A stretch of 50,180 nucleotides of DNA from Candidatus Izemoplasma sp. (GTDB taxonomy: Bacteria > Bacillota_I > Bacilli_A > Izemoplasmatales > Izemoplasmataceae). Shown here piece by piece: positions 21,545 to 34,982 of this stretch (positions are counted from its first letter, which is position 1; every line of letters starts with the position of its first letter). Below the pieces are notes generated by a model. The model was not told where the DNA came from, ran no database searches, and saw nothing but the letters and a program-made list of their open reading frames with translations. The DNA is taken from NCBI GenBank assembly GCA_007131405.1, contig SLQR01000024.1, forward strand, positions 1-50,180, in the 5' to 3' direction. Made by a program: the position numbers and the translations under genes.

Positions 21545-22420
21545 TTAAATTGTTTTTTTACGTTCTTCAAGACGAGCAACGGTTTGTTTTCGGTTGATAT
21601 AGGTTTGTAAGAACTGGAATAAGTTCCCAATTATCCAATAGAATGCAATCCCCAAGTTTGTAAAGGCAATTGCAGTTAGCATAAACACCATGAAGTAGGA
21701 CATGTATTTCATTGTCTTTTCTGATTGAGCCTGTTGAGCAGTACGGTACTTTTTGTTTTGTAATTGCTCTGGCTTTTTCATAGCATAACGTTGATAGAAA
21801 TACATCGTTAGTCCAACAATAAGTGCAAGTGCAATAAAGGTCCAGTTATGCCCTAAATTAGCGGGACTATACCATGGCGGTAATGGTTCCTCAGCAAAGT
21901 TAAACCATAAGAAGTTAAAATTCAGATTCTCGGTAAAACGGTCGGTTAGTGGGATACGGCGAACAGTTTGATACATCGCTATAAAGATAGGCATTTGTAA
22001 AAGTGGTAATAAACAGCCGAACGGATTAATTCCGTACTCTTTATAGATCGCCATCATCTCTTGTTGTTGTGCGCGTTGACTTGCAGGATCGGTTTTACCA
22101 CGGTACTTTTCTTGTAATTGAGCAATGTCCGGTTGAGCCATTGTCATATTAGCACTCATCGCATTGCTCTTTGAGTAAATTGGCCACCCAAGCACACGAA
22201 TTAAAACCGTAATGGTAATTAATCCTACGACATAATATCCGCCAGCAGCACTACTAACAATAAAAATTAAGTTGGCAATTTGACTAACAATCCATTGTAC
22301 CCAACCAAATCCACCTTCCGTGTCAAGTGATGATGTATAATGGTCCGTGTTACACCCTGAAAGCGTAACAACCAAAAACAATACAACAACTAATAATAAA
22401 ATTTTCGTTTTATTTTTCAT
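21545..22420 (-). CDS. yidC: Membrane protein insertase YidC (lipoprotein signal)
   Basis: 291 aa; LSGC lipobox, ITITVLIRVLGWPI, YKEYGINPFGCLLPLLQMPIFIAMYQ. Confidence 0.97.
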   Translation of the reverse strand: MKNKTKILLLVVVLFLVVTLSGCNTDHYTSSLDTEGGFGWVQWIVSQIANLIFIVSSAAGGYYVVGLITITVLIRVLGWPIYSKSNAMSANMTMAQPDIAQLQEKYRGKTDPASQRAQQQEMMAIYKEYGINPFGCLLPLLQMPIFIAMYQTVRRIPLTDRFTENLNFNFLWFNFAEEPLPPWYSPANLGHNWTFIALALIVGLTMYFYQRYAMKKPEQLQNKKYRTAQQAQSEKTMKYMSYFMVFMLTAIAFTNLGIAFYWIIGNLFQFLQTYINRKQTVARLEERKKTI

Positions 22421-22767
22421 TTTTTCACCTCGATAATTTTTGATTTCTCTAAAGTGTTTCTTAATACATCCTGTAACTCATTAAAGGATAGCTTTTTGGC
22501 GTCGTCGTGTATAACAACAAAGAAATCATCAGTAGTCGAAATCGGTAATTTCGAAACAATCATTCGAATACGTCTTTTCATTTTATTGCGTTCAACAGCG
22601 TTACCATAACGTTTTGGAACGCTAATCGCAAAATGAAAATGACGTGCATCATGGTTTTTTCGTTTAAAAATCTTCAAATAATTGTTTCGGACTACTGATC
22701 GTGCTTTCATGACCGCTTCAATGTCTGCGGTCTTTTTAATACGGTACGCTTTCTTCAACTCGAACAA
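22417..22767 (-). CDS. rnpA: Ribonuclease P protein component
   Basis: 116 aa; ISVPKRYGNAVERNKMKRRIR; between rpmH and yidC. Confidence 0.96.
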   Translation of the reverse strand: MFELKKAYRIKKTADIEAVMKARSVVRNNYLKIFKRKNHDARHFHFAISVPKRYGNAVERNKMKRRIRMIVSKLPISTTDDFFVVIHDDAKKLSFNELQDVLRNTLEKSKIIEVKK

Positions 22768-22781
22768 CTCCTTTAATCAAT

Positions 22782-22818
22782 AAAAAACACCTAAAAAAGT
22801 ATCTTTTTCAGGTGTTTA
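22782..22818 (-). terminator. Terminator or attenuator between rpmH and rnpA
   Basis: Minus strand AACACCTGAAAAAGATACTTTTTTAGGTGTTTTTT. Confidence 0.75.
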
Positions 22819-22843
22819 CAGGTTTATAAAAGATATGGTTTAG

Positions 22844-22978
22844 TTAAGCTGTTAGTTGTTTACGTCCTTTTTTACGTCTTTTCGCGATTATTCTTCTTCC
22901 ATCTGGTGATGACATACGTTCGCGGAATCCGTGTTTCTTTGCGCGTTTGCGTGCGTTTGGTTGATATGTTCTTTTCAT
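22844..22978 (-). CDS. rpmH: 50S ribosomal protein L34 (absent from supplied ORF track)
   Basis: Reverse complement translates [44 protein letters not shown], 44 aa; RBS AGGAGG upstream. Confidence 0.98.
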   Translation of the reverse strand: MKRTYQPNARKRAKKHGFRERMSSPDGRRIIAKRRKKGRKQLTA

Positions 22979-23021
22979 GATCAACACCTCCTAATTCATT
23001 TGTGAAAAACCATGCTACACA

Positions 23022-23050
23022 ATTATATATAATTTCTTATAAAGTGTCAA
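23022..23050 (-). promoter_or_regulatory. Consensus SigA promoter of rpmH-rnpA-yidC-jag
   Basis: Minus strand TTGACA-N17-TATAAT, perfect consensus. Confidence 0.85.
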
Positions 23051-23093
23051 CAGCAATCACTTGAAAAATTACATTGTAAAATTTATAAACTAC

Positions 23094-23272
23094 TTTTCCA
23101 CACTAAATAATCGCATAAGTAGACTATTTCGACATTTTGGAATGTGGAAATGTCGAAATGTGGAAACAGCCTAAATGTGGAAATGTCGAATTCCTAGGAA
23201 ATCCCCCTATAAAGCATTTTCCTACCGTTCTTATCCACATAGTGGTAAAGTGGGTATAAAAAGTTATCCACA
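23094..23272. other. oriC region 1: DnaA-box cluster upstream of dnaA
   Basis: TTATCCACA at 23231-23239 and 23264-23272; TTTTCCACA at 23094-23102; minus-strand TTTCCACA at 23143-23150, 23159-23166, 23176-23183; located between rpmH and dnaA. Confidence 0.92.
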
Positions 23273-23347
23273 TTTTATGTCGATAAATATTTGTTTTTTT
23301 TACTTATTTTCTATGCTAAACTTGAAATGTAAATTGGGGTGATAGAC

Positions 23348-24721
23348 ATGCAAGAACATCTAGATATTTGGCATGAAATTAAATCGCAACTCTCCGTTGC
23401 ATTCGAAGAACAGTCTTACAAAGAGACATTAGAGTCTATTGACTCGATTTTTAAGGTTAAAAATAACTACGTCTTTTTAATCGTTGAAAATGAGTTTGTC
23501 AAAAAACGTATCGAAATGCTATATCTTAAGAAAATGAACCGTATGCTCGAAAATTACGTAAGCGAGCCATATCAGTATCGTTTAGTTACGCAAGATCAAG
23601 CTGAAAAAGAGCTTAGTGATCAAAAAAAATACTCTCCCGCCTTGCCAGAGGAGCAATTTGGGCAGGAGATTTTTAACACGAATTTAAACCTTAGTTATAC
23701 TTTTGATAACTTTGTGGTTGGAAATTCCAATCGTTTAGCTTACACATCGGCGATTAAAGTTGCCGATCAACCTGGTGTTGTTGCCAACCCTCTTTATATC
23801 TTTGGGGATGTTGGATTAGGAAAAACACACTTAATGCAATGTGTTGGTAACTATATATTAGAAAGCGACATTAATAAAAAGGTTCTTTATATTAAGGCTG
23901 ACCAATTCGTTGAGGAATACGTTCGTTTAGCAAGTAAAAAGAAATTTGATGAATTCCATGATCAATTTAAAGAAATTGATGTTTTGTTGGTGGATGATAT
24001 TCAATTTCTCGCTAAAAAAGAGAAATCACAACAAGAATTTTTTAAGTTGTTTGAACTCCTTTTTAATCAACAAAAACAAATTGTTATCACGTCTGACCGC
24101 AGCGCAAGTGATTTAAAAGATATTATGTCCCGTTTAACTTCGCGTTTCTTATGGGGTGTTACCGTTGACATTAACCGTCCAGAGTTAGATCACCGTATAA
24201 AAATTCTTGAGAAAAAAATGATGGCGGAAACCAGTGAAAAAGATTTGATTCCTCATAAAGTCATTGAATACATTGCCAGTGTTTTCGACAACAATGTCCG
24301 CGAGCTTGAAGGTGCATTAAAACGCGTTCTCTTCTATTGTACGGCATTTGGATACGACTTTACGGTAAAGAATGCAGAAATTGCATTAGAAAGTCTCGTG
24401 AAACCAAAACGTGATCATAAAGACTTTGTGAAATCAAAAATTAATAACGTGTTAAGCATCGTAAGTGATTACTATAATATCTCAACAAGTGACTTAGTTT
24501 CGAAGAAAAGAACACGAAATTTCTTATACCCTAGACAAGTCTCTATGTACCTGATAAAGACGATATACGACCTTCCATACAAAAAAATAGGTAGTTATTT
24601 TAGCAACCGTGACCACTCGACAGTTATGCATTCCGTTGAAAAAATAACCAACGACATGATCGTCGATAAGAACATAAAAATCGATGTGGAGAAATTGTCG
24701 ATTAAATGTGGAGAAAATTGA
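23348..24721 (+). CDS. dnaA: Chromosomal replication initiator protein DnaA
   Basis: Start at ATG 23348 (RBS GGGGTG) preferred over GTG 23339; YTFDNFVVGNSNRLAYTSA, FGDVGLGKTHLMQ, VLLVDDIQF, RDHSTVMHSVEKI. Confidence 0.98.
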   Translation: MQEHLDIWHEIKSQLSVAFEEQSYKETLESIDSIFKVKNNYVFLIVENEFVKKRIEMLYLKKMNRMLENYVSEPYQYRLVTQDQAEKELSDQKKYSPALPEEQFGQEIFNTNLNLSYTFDNFVVGNSNRLAYTSAIKVADQPGVVANPLYIFGDVGLGKTHLMQCVGNYILESDINKKVLYIKADQFVEEYVRLASKKKFDEFHDQFKEIDVLLVDDIQFLAKKEKSQQEFFKLFELLFNQQKQIVITSDRSASDLKDIMSRLTSRFLWGVTVDINRPELDHRIKILEKKMMAETSEKDLIPHKVIEYIASVFDNNVRELEGALKRVLFYCTAFGYDFTVKNAEIALESLVKPKRDHKDFVKSKINNVLSIVSDYYNISTSDLVSKKRTRNFLYPRQVSMYLIKTIYDLPYKKIGSYFSNRDHSTVMHSVEKITNDMIVDKNIKIDVEKLSIKCGEN

Positions 24722-24776
24722 AAATAAATACACGATTTTTCGCTAATTTATGGTATAATTAAGTAGATAAATAAAA

Positions 24777-24815
24777 TAATCCACATATCCACACGACACT
24801 TATAATAATAACTTA
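24777..24815 (+). other. oriC region 2: candidate unwinding element (DnaA boxes plus DnaA-trio-like repeat)
   Basis: TAATCCACA (24777-24785), ATATCCACA (24785-24793), short GC-richer CGACAC, then TTATAATAATAACTT in the dnaA-dnaN gap. Confidence 0.6.
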
Positions 24816-24846
24816 AAAACATAATAATTATTTAAGAGGTGATTGA

Positions 24847-25971
24847 ATGCGTTTTGAAATGAATAAAGATAAATTGCTTTACAACTTGATTGTTGCGCAA
24901 AAAGCGTTATCGAACAAAACACCAAATCCAGCGCTTCAAGGAATAAAACTTGATGTTTCTAAAGATCACATTATGATGACAACAAGTAATTCAGATATCT
25001 CAATTAACATTAAACTCGAAGATGCTAGTTTAAATGTTGAAGAAGAAGGATCTGTATTAATTCCTGGTAAATACTTCATTGAAATTGTTCGTAAACTTGA
25101 TGGTCAAAATGTTCAAATGTCTTATGTTGATGATAGTTTGCTTCGAATCGAAGCAGATCATTCAGACATTACGTTAAATGTTCTTGAACTTGATGATTAT
25201 CCAAACATTGTCTTTAAAGAAAAGGACGACTTCATTAAAGTAAATGTGCGAACGTTAAAAACAATCATTCGACAAACAGCTTTTTCAACATCAACCATAG
25301 AAAACCGTCCGATTTTAACCGGAGTGAGTTTTAAGATTGATGGGAAGTCACTGACGAGTGTGGCGACGGACTCTTACCGTTTAAGCCAAAAAACAATTGA
25401 GCTCGAAGAGTCGTATGATAAAATGCAGGTGATTATTCCTGGTAAAAGTTTAGAAGAATTGATGAAGATTCTTGAAAACAATCAAGATCATGTAGAAGTT
25501 CATTTCGATCAATCCCGTGTTTTATTTAAATACAACAACGTGTTATTCTTATCACGCTTACTTGAGGGGAACTACCCAGAAACATCAAAACTTATTCCAC
25601 AAGAGTTCCCAGTTAAAATCAAGTTCAATAAAGAATCACTCTTAACAGCGATTGAGCGAGCAAGTTTACTTTCAAGCAAAGACGGACACAATGCGATTGT
25701 TAAATTAAACCTCCGTCAGGACGACACCGTCGAAATTTCATCTAATTCACCAGAAATCGGACGTGTGCTTGAAGAAGTTTACCCAGTCGATGAAGTTGTC
25801 GGATCACCGATTAAGATTGCGTTCAGCTCAAAATACATCCTTGAAGCATTGAAAATATTTGCATCAAGTGAAGTAATTATTAGCTTTACTGGTGAAATAA
25901 GACCATTCATTATTACCGGTGAATATGATGAAAATATGCTGCAATTAATTCTTCCAGTAAAAACAGATTAA
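24847..25971 (+). CDS. dnaN: DNA polymerase III subunit beta (sliding clamp)
   Basis: 374 aa; IENRPILTGVSF, ATDSYRLSQKTIEL, C-terminal QLILPVKTD. Confidence 0.97.
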   Translation: MRFEMNKDKLLYNLIVAQKALSNKTPNPALQGIKLDVSKDHIMMTTSNSDISINIKLEDASLNVEEEGSVLIPGKYFIEIVRKLDGQNVQMSYVDDSLLRIEADHSDITLNVLELDDYPNIVFKEKDDFIKVNVRTLKTIIRQTAFSTSTIENRPILTGVSFKIDGKSLTSVATDSYRLSQKTIELEESYDKMQVIIPGKSLEELMKILENNQDHVEVHFDQSRVLFKYNNVLFLSRLLEGNYPETSKLIPQEFPVKIKFNKESLLTAIERASLLSSKDGHNAIVKLNLRQDDTVEISSNSPEIGRVLEEVYPVDEVVGSPIKIAFSSKYILEALKIFASSEVIISFTGEIRPFIITGEYDENMLQLILPVKTD

Positions 25972-25982
25972 ATAAACCGTTT

Positions 25983-26009
25983 AAAGGGCTCGTTTGAGCC
26001 CTTTTTTTT
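25983..26009 (+). terminator. Terminator of dnaA-dnaN
   Basis: AAAGGGCTC-GTTT-GAGCCCTTTTTTTT. Confidence 0.88.
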
Positions 26010-26021
26010 AACCCAATAAAC

Positions 26022-26050
26022 TTGTTTAATCTTAACATATATTATATAAT
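26022..26050 (+). promoter_or_regulatory. Promoter of the yaaA-recF-gyrBA transcript
   Basis: TTGTTT-N17-TATAAT. Confidence 0.65.
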
Positions 26051-26086
26051 ATGTATAAGTACTATATATATGAAAGAGTTGGTTTG

Positions 26087-26295
26087 ATGCAAACAATAAC
26101 CATTACGACCGAGTACATCACACTCGGACAATTTCTTAAATTTACGAACTTAGCAATGAGTGGTGGCGAAATCAAAGCGATACTAGAAACACGTTCAATT
26201 AAGGTAGACGGCGAACCGGAAAACCGTCGTGGTCGCAAACTGTATCCTGACATGATTGTCGAGATTGAAGACGCCGGCCGTTTTCAAATTAATCG

Positions 26296-26299
<4 letters not shown>
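26087..26299 (+). CDS. yaaA: S4-domain RNA-binding protein YaaA
   Basis: Start moved to ATG 26087; ITLGQFLKFTNLAMSGGEIKAILETRSIKVDGEPENRRGRKL; between dnaN and recF. Confidence 0.92.
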
Positions 26300-29284
<2,985 letters not shown>

Positions 29285-29295
29285 GAGAGCGATTT

Positions 29296-31962
29296 ATGGA
29301 TACGATGAAACCACTAGATCCAATGCAACAGATGGATTACGATAAAATATCAGAAATAAACATTACAAGCGAAATGAAGAACTCCTTTTTAAGCTACGCC
29401 ATGAGTGTTATCGTTTCACGTGCCTTGCCCGATGTTCGGGACGGACTAAAACCTGTTCACCGTCGTATTTTATACGGAATGGATGACCTTGGTGTTACCC
29501 CAGAAAAAGCCTACAAAAAATCCGCACGTATCGTCGGGGACGTTATGGGGAAATACCACCCTCATGGAGACTCTGCCATTTACGATGCGATGGTACGCAT
29601 GGCGCAACCATTTAGTTACCGTTACCCACTAGTCAATGGCCATGGGAACTTTGGATCGATTGATGGCGATGGCGCTGCAGCCATGCGTTATACTGAGGCG
29701 AAAATGCATAAACTTGCAGCAGAGATGCTTTCAGACATCAAAAAAGATACAATTGATTTTGTTGAAAACTACGATGGGACAGAAAGAGAACCTAGTGTCC
29801 TGCCGAGTAAATTTCCGAATTTACTGGTTAACGGATCAACAGGGATTGCCGTTGGAATGGCAACAAACATTCCGCCGCATAACCTTACTGAAGTTATCAA
29901 CGGTGTCTTAGCGTACATTGACAACAACGACATTGAAATTTCTGAGTTAATGGAGATTATTCCAGGACCGGATTTCCCAACCGGAGGAACTCTGATGGGC
30001 ATGACCGGATTACGCCAAGCGTATGAAACGGGAAATGGCTCTATCAAGGTCCGCGCTAAAGCAGACATTACTGAAAATAAAAACGGGAAAAAGACTATTA
30101 CTGTTACCGAAATTCCTTACCAAGTGAACAAAACACGCTTAATCGAGAAAGTTGCTGAACTCGCTAAAGAAAAGCGTATTGAAGGGATTACCGATTTGCG
30201 CGATGAATCAAACCGTAATGGTATCAAAATCGTCATCGAACTTAAAAAAGAAACCAACGCCGAAGTGACGTTGAACAACCTCTATAAGTTTACCCCGTTA
30301 CAAACATCGTTCGGAATCAATATGCTTGCGCTAGTAAACAACCAACCAAAAGTATTAAATATTAAAGAAGCGCTTGTTCATTACGTTAACCACCAAATCG
30401 AAGTCTTAACACGTCGTTCAGCGTTTGACCTTAACAAAGCCCAAGCGCGTGCGCACATTCTTAAAGGATTGCTTATTGCACTTGATCATATCGATGAAGT
30501 GATTAACGTGATCCGTACGGCGTATGATGATGCGGAAGAAAAACTTATTCAACGCTTTGAGTTATCAGAAGAGCAAGCTAAAGCGATCTTAGAAATGCGT
30601 TTACGACGCCTTTCTGGTCTAGAGCGTGAAAAACTCGATCAAGAACTCACCGACTTAAAAGAACAAATCGAATTCTTAGAAGCGCTGCTTGCAAGCGATG
30701 AGAAAAAACTTAATGTTGTGCGTGAGGATTTAACCAAAATGCGTGATACTTATGGCGATGAACGTCGCACAGAAATATCACTCGCACAAGATTTAGACAT
30801 TGAAGACGAAGACCTTATTCCGCAAGAAAATGTGATCATAACAATCACACAAAGCGGGTATTGCAAACGCATGACAGCAGAAAGTTACAAAACACAAAAC
30901 CGCGGAGGCAAGGGACTTACCGGTATTAAAACAAACGAAGACGATGCAGTTGAACACATCATTCATACCTCAACGCACGACTTCTTAATGTTCTTTACCA
31001 ACAAAGGTCGTGTCTACAAAATGAAAGGGTACAAGATTCCCGTCTATGGACGTCAGTCCAAAGGGTTACCGCTTGTAAACTTGCTTGACCTAGACAAAGA
31101 AGAAGATGTTCAAGCCATTGCGAACATCAAAGACTTTGACGCGGATGAATTTATTTTCTTTGTCACCAAACATGGCGTCGTTAAACGGACACATGTGAAA
31201 GCCTTCAAAAACATAAGAACCTCAGGAATTCGCGCCATTACGCTAAAAGAAGACGATGAACTTCTTGATGTACGCTTAACCGATGGAACGTATGATGTCG
31301 TGATTGGTGCCTCAAGTGGCAAAGCGATTCGATTTAACGAAGCCACGGTTCGTGACATGGGTCGTGTGGCAAGTGGGGTGCGAGGCATTAACTTAACCGA
31401 ACCTCAACGTGTGGTAGGCTTAAGCCTTGTCACAAGCGATGAAGATGAAGTCTTAATTGTTACAGAAAACGGTTATGGTAAACGAACAAGCATCACCGAA
31501 TATCGCCAACAAAATCGTGGTGGTAAAGGCGTTAAAACCTTAAACGTTACCGAGAAAAACGGCCAACTGGTTAAACTGAAAAGTGTTACCGGCGATGAAG
31601 ACTTAATCATAATTACTACGAAAGGCATGATGATCCGCTTACCAATCGAACAAATTAGCACAAGCAGCCGTGCAACCCAAGGCGTTCGCTTAATGCGTTT
31701 AAACGAAGGCCATAAAGTGGCTACCGTCGCAGTAGTACCAAAAGAAGAAACGATTGAAGAACAAATCGAAGAAGTCGTTCAAGCACAGCAAGAAGGATTG
31801 GGAAATGCCCAAACAGAGACATCTAAAACTACAGTTGAAGAAACAGAAATTGTAGAAGAAGTCAGTGAAACAGTTCAAGACGATGTCTTAGAAAACAACG
31901 ATAAAGAAGAAGAAGAAAATAAAGAAGAACCAAAACTTTCACTTTTTGATGACGAAGAATAA
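29296..31962 (+). CDS. gyrA: DNA gyrase subunit A
   Basis: 888 aa; [45 protein letters not shown]; two QNRGGKG motifs; acidic C-terminal tail. Confidence 0.97.
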   Translation: MDTMKPLDPMQQMDYDKISEINITSEMKNSFLSYAMSVIVSRALPDVRDGLKPVHRRILYGMDDLGVTPEKAYKKSARIVGDVMGKYHPHGDSAIYDAMVRMAQPFSYRYPLVNGHGNFGSIDGDGAAAMRYTEAKMHKLAAEMLSDIKKDTIDFVENYDGTEREPSVLPSKFPNLLVNGSTGIAVGMATNIPPHNLTEVINGVLAYIDNNDIEISELMEIIPGPDFPTGGTLMGMTGLRQAYETGNGSIKVRAKADITENKNGKKTITVTEIPYQVNKTRLIEKVAELAKEKRIEGITDLRDESNRNGIKIVIELKKETNAEVTLNNLYKFTPLQTSFGINMLALVNNQPKVLNIKEALVHYVNHQIEVLTRRSAFDLNKAQARAHILKGLLIALDHIDEVINVIRTAYDDAEEKLIQRFELSEEQAKAILEMRLRRLSGLEREKLDQELTDLKEQIEFLEALLASDEKKLNVVREDLTKMRDTYGDERRTEISLAQDLDIEDEDLIPQENVIITITQSGYCKRMTAESYKTQNRGGKGLTGIKTNEDDAVEHIIHTSTHDFLMFFTNKGRVYKMKGYKIPVYGRQSKGLPLVNLLDLDKEEDVQAIANIKDFDADEFIFFVTKHGVVKRTHVKAFKNIRTSGIRAITLKEDDELLDVRLTDGTYDVVIGASSGKAIRFNEATVRDMGRVASGVRGINLTEPQRVVGLSLVTSDEDEVLIVTENGYGKRTSITEYRQQNRGGKGVKTLNVTEKNGQLVKLKSVTGDEDLIIITTKGMMIRLPIEQISTSSRATQGVRLMRLNEGHKVATVAVVPKEETIEEQIEEVVQAQQEGLGNAQTETSKTTVEETEIVEEVSETVQDDVLENNDKEEEENKEEPKLSLFDDEE

Positions 31963-31991
31963 TTGACAAAACAATCACCCTTTGATAAACT
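31963..31991 (+). promoter_or_regulatory. Promoter of the T-box-serS transcript
   Basis: TTGACA immediately after the gyrA stop, N17, TAAACT. Confidence 0.65.
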
Positions 31992-31997
31992 GCATGT

Positions 31998-32217
31998 ATA
32001 AGTAGAAAGCAATGAAGAGGCTAAGTAACAAATGGATCGATTCAAGCGAGTTGGTGGCTGGTGCAAACCAATACGACCCATTGTGAAATCTCCCTCAGAG
32101 TGGAATAAAACCTTCCCGGCAAACAACCGTTATCTGTTTCGAGTGAGTGTGAAAGCACTAACTAGGGTGGCAACACGGGTATAACAACTCGTCCCTTTAT
32201 TGGGACGGGTTTTTTTA
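31998..32217 (+). promoter_or_regulatory. T-box leader, probably tRNA-Ser specific
   Basis: AGGGTGGCAACACGGG T-box motif at 32164-32179; terminator CTCGTCCC-TTTATT-GGGACGGGTTTTTTT (32188-32217); upstream of serS; UCU or UCC in the apparent specifier region GTGAAATCTCCCTCAGAGTGG. Confidence 0.93.
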
Positions 32218-32236
32218 TTAAAAAGGAGGCAATACT

Positions 32237-33511
32237 ATGTTAGACATCAAACAAATTCGTGACAACTTAGAACCCATCATAAAACAACTTAATCTCCGTA
32301 ATGAATCATTCGACTATCTTCGTGATATCGTAAAAATCGATGAAGAACGACGCTTGGCTATTAAGGAAGTCGAAGACTTAAAAGCGAAGCGCAACGAGAC
32401 AAGCAAAAAAATCGGAGAGTTTAAGCGCGCTGGAAATGACGTAAGCGAGATTCTTCAATCCATTGAGGCGGATAAAGCATCGATTCAAGAACTAGAACAA
32501 ACCATTCGCGATAGTGATAAAAAAATAGAGACCGCTTTACTCAACACACCAAACATACCGCATAAAGATATTCCAATCGGAAAAGATGAAAATGACAACA
32601 AAGTTTTGCGTCATTTTGGTGAAGTACCGACCTTTGACTTTGATCCAAAAGCTCACTGGGATTTGGCGCAAGAACTCGATATTCTCGATTTTGATCGTGC
32701 CGCAAAAATTGCCTCTAGCCGCTTTGTCGTATACAAAGGTCTTGGCGCAAGACTTGAGCGTGCACTCATCAATTTTATGATGAATATGCATGTCGAAAAG
32801 CATGGGTACACTGAAACGCTACTGCCATTCATTGTGAACAAAGAATCAATGATTGCATCCGGCCAATTTCCTAAATTTGAAGACGATGCGTTCAAACTTG
32901 TTGATGAGCGTAACCTATACTTAAACCCTACAGCCGAAGTACCAGCCATCAACCTGCACCGAAATGAAATCCTAAAAGGCGAAGACTTACCCATTAAATA
33001 TGCAGCCTTTACCACCGCATTTAGACAAGAAGCAGGGAGTGCGGGGCGTGATACGCGCGGTATTATTCGTTTGCATCAATTTAATAAAGTCGAACTCATC
33101 AAATTCTCAAAACCAGAAGACTCATACCCGGAACTTGATAAAATGATTGAACATAGCGAGAACGTTTTAAAAGCATTAAAATTACCTTATCGTGTGATTG
33201 AACTATGCAGTGGAGACCTTGGTTTTGGCATGGCAAAAACTTACGATATTGAAGTCTATTTGCCAGCGTATGAAACCTACCGAGAAATCGGAAGTATTTC
33301 GAACGCAGAAGATTACCAAGCAAGACGCGGAAACATTAAGTTTAAACGCGACGCAAAAAGCAAACCGGAGTTTGTACACACCTTAAACGGCTCTGGGCTT
33401 GCAGTTGGACGAACTGTTGTCGCAATCCTTGAGAATTATCAGCAAAAAGATGGTACAATAAACATACCAGAGGTTTTACAACCTTACATGAAAACAGACA
33501 CCATAAAATAG
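32237..33511 (+). CDS. serS: Serine--tRNA ligase
   Basis: 424 aa; [46 protein letters not shown]. Confidence 0.98.
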   Translation: MLDIKQIRDNLEPIIKQLNLRNESFDYLRDIVKIDEERRLAIKEVEDLKAKRNETSKKIGEFKRAGNDVSEILQSIEADKASIQELEQTIRDSDKKIETALLNTPNIPHKDIPIGKDENDNKVLRHFGEVPTFDFDPKAHWDLAQELDILDFDRAAKIASSRFVVYKGLGARLERALINFMMNMHVEKHGYTETLLPFIVNKESMIASGQFPKFEDDAFKLVDERNLYLNPTAEVPAINLHRNEILKGEDLPIKYAAFTTAFRQEAGSAGRDTRGIIRLHQFNKVELIKFSKPEDSYPELDKMIEHSENVLKALKLPYRVIELCSGDLGFGMAKTYDIEVYLPAYETYREIGSISNAEDYQARRGNIKFKRDAKSKPEFVHTLNGSGLAVGRTVVAILENYQQKDGTINIPEVLQPYMKTDTIK

Positions 33512-33520
33512 GAGGAAGTT

Positions 33521-34894
33521 ATGTTTAACGCACAGAAAGATTTTAATTTTAAAGAAGAAACCAAAATGCTTGTTTTAACGAAAAACCAAGAGAGTGACTT
33601 GGTAAATGAGATTGTAAGTCTTCTCAATGTTGACCTAGAAGACCTAAACGGTCCTGTTACTAAACTCAACACCTTAAATAAACTAAAGACAAAGTATGTC
33701 GCTTTTGTGGATGAAGACCACCTAAACGATGAAACCAAAAAAGATGCAGCGTATAAAGCGATGGCTGACGTAAAAGAAGACGCGATTTTACTCTTAGATA
33801 CCTTCAAAAAAGAAACCATCACTGAACTTTTTGAAGGGCTTACTAAAGCGACATACCGCTTTAATAAATTTAAATCAGAGGATTGCTCAAATACCATAAA
33901 CATTGCTTACACAGACAAAAAAGAGTACGCTGAAGCGATTCACGAAGGTATTGTTTTAGGCGAAGCAATTAATCACACCCGTGAACTGATTAATACACCA
34001 TACAACTACTTGAATGCGGAAAAACTTGCTGAGTATGCCAAAGCCCTCGAAACCATCGATAATGTCAAAGTCACAGTCTATGAAAAATCCGATTGCGAAG
34101 CCATGAACATGGGAGCCTATCTCGGTGTCAACAAAGGAAGCACCGATGCACCAAAACTTATTCATATTGAATACATGGGCAACCCAGACAGCAAAGAAAT
34201 TACAGCTTTAGTGGGTAAAGGAGTCATGTACGATACCGGTGGGTACTCATTAAAAGGTGTTCAAAATATGCCGTCTATGAAAATGGATATGGGTGGATCA
34301 GCAACCGTACTTGGTGCAATTGAAGCGGCAACAAGACTTAAAGTCAAAGCCAACATTCATGTCGTTATTGCTGCAACCGACAACCGTATTGGTGATTATG
34401 CCATTGTACCTGATGATATCTTAACGTCAGCAAAAGGATTAACCATTGAAATTATCTCAACGGATGCTGAAGGACGTTTAACACTGGCTGATGCCTTATG
34501 GTTTGCGCAAGAAAAAGGCGCTACACGTCTTATTGATGTAGCAACATTAACCGGAGCTGTCGTCGGCGCACTTGGAAAAACATATACCGGGGCATTTACC
34601 AATAATGAAACATTCTTAAACGAATTAATGGAAACAGCTAAAACCAACAAAGAACGCCTTTGGCAACTGCCAATCCATCAAGACCATCATGACGATTTAA
34701 AAAGTTTTAGTGCCGATATTAAAAACAGCAGTGGATCCCGCTTAGCTGGGTCATCAGTTGCTGCGGCATTCTTACAAAAATTTGTTGATGATGACCGCGC
34801 ATGGGTTCATCTAGACATAGCTGGAACCGCTTATGAAAGCAAATCCGGCGGAACTGGTGTGCTTGTTAAAACACTAACAAATCTTTTCAAGTAA
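33521..34894 (+). CDS. M17 family leucyl aminopeptidase
   Basis: 457 aa; VGKGVMYDTGGYSLKG, NTDAEGRL-like STDAEGRLTLADALWFA. Confidence 0.95.
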   Translation: MFNAQKDFNFKEETKMLVLTKNQESDLVNEIVSLLNVDLEDLNGPVTKLNTLNKLKTKYVAFVDEDHLNDETKKDAAYKAMADVKEDAILLLDTFKKETITELFEGLTKATYRFNKFKSEDCSNTINIAYTDKKEYAEAIHEGIVLGEAINHTRELINTPYNYLNAEKLAEYAKALETIDNVKVTVYEKSDCEAMNMGAYLGVNKGSTDAPKLIHIEYMGNPDSKEITALVGKGVMYDTGGYSLKGVQNMPSMKMDMGGSATVLGAIEAATRLKVKANIHVVIAATDNRIGDYAIVPDDILTSAKGLTIEIISTDAEGRLTLADALWFAQEKGATRLIDVATLTGAVVGALGKTYTGAFTNNETFLNELMETAKTNKERLWQLPIHQDHHDDLKSFSADIKNSSGSRLAGSSVAAAFLQKFVDDDRAWVHLDIAGTAYESKSGGTGVLVKTLTNLFK

Positions 34895-34904
34895 CCAATC
34901 AAAA

Positions 34905-34935
34905 AAATACCTACCAACCGGTAGGTATTTTTTAT
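34905..34935 (+). terminator. Terminator of the M17 aminopeptidase gene
   Basis: AATACCTACC-AACC-GGTAGGTATTTTTT. Confidence 0.88.
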
Positions 34936-34982
34936 TTAGGCGCACCATAAAGTTTGTGCTATAATAGCCTAAGGTGATTTTT

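Noticed and set aside
23281-23340. dnaA promoter candidate TTGTTT...TATGCT
   Set aside because: Spacing is only about 15 nt and the region is T-rich; not reported as a feature.
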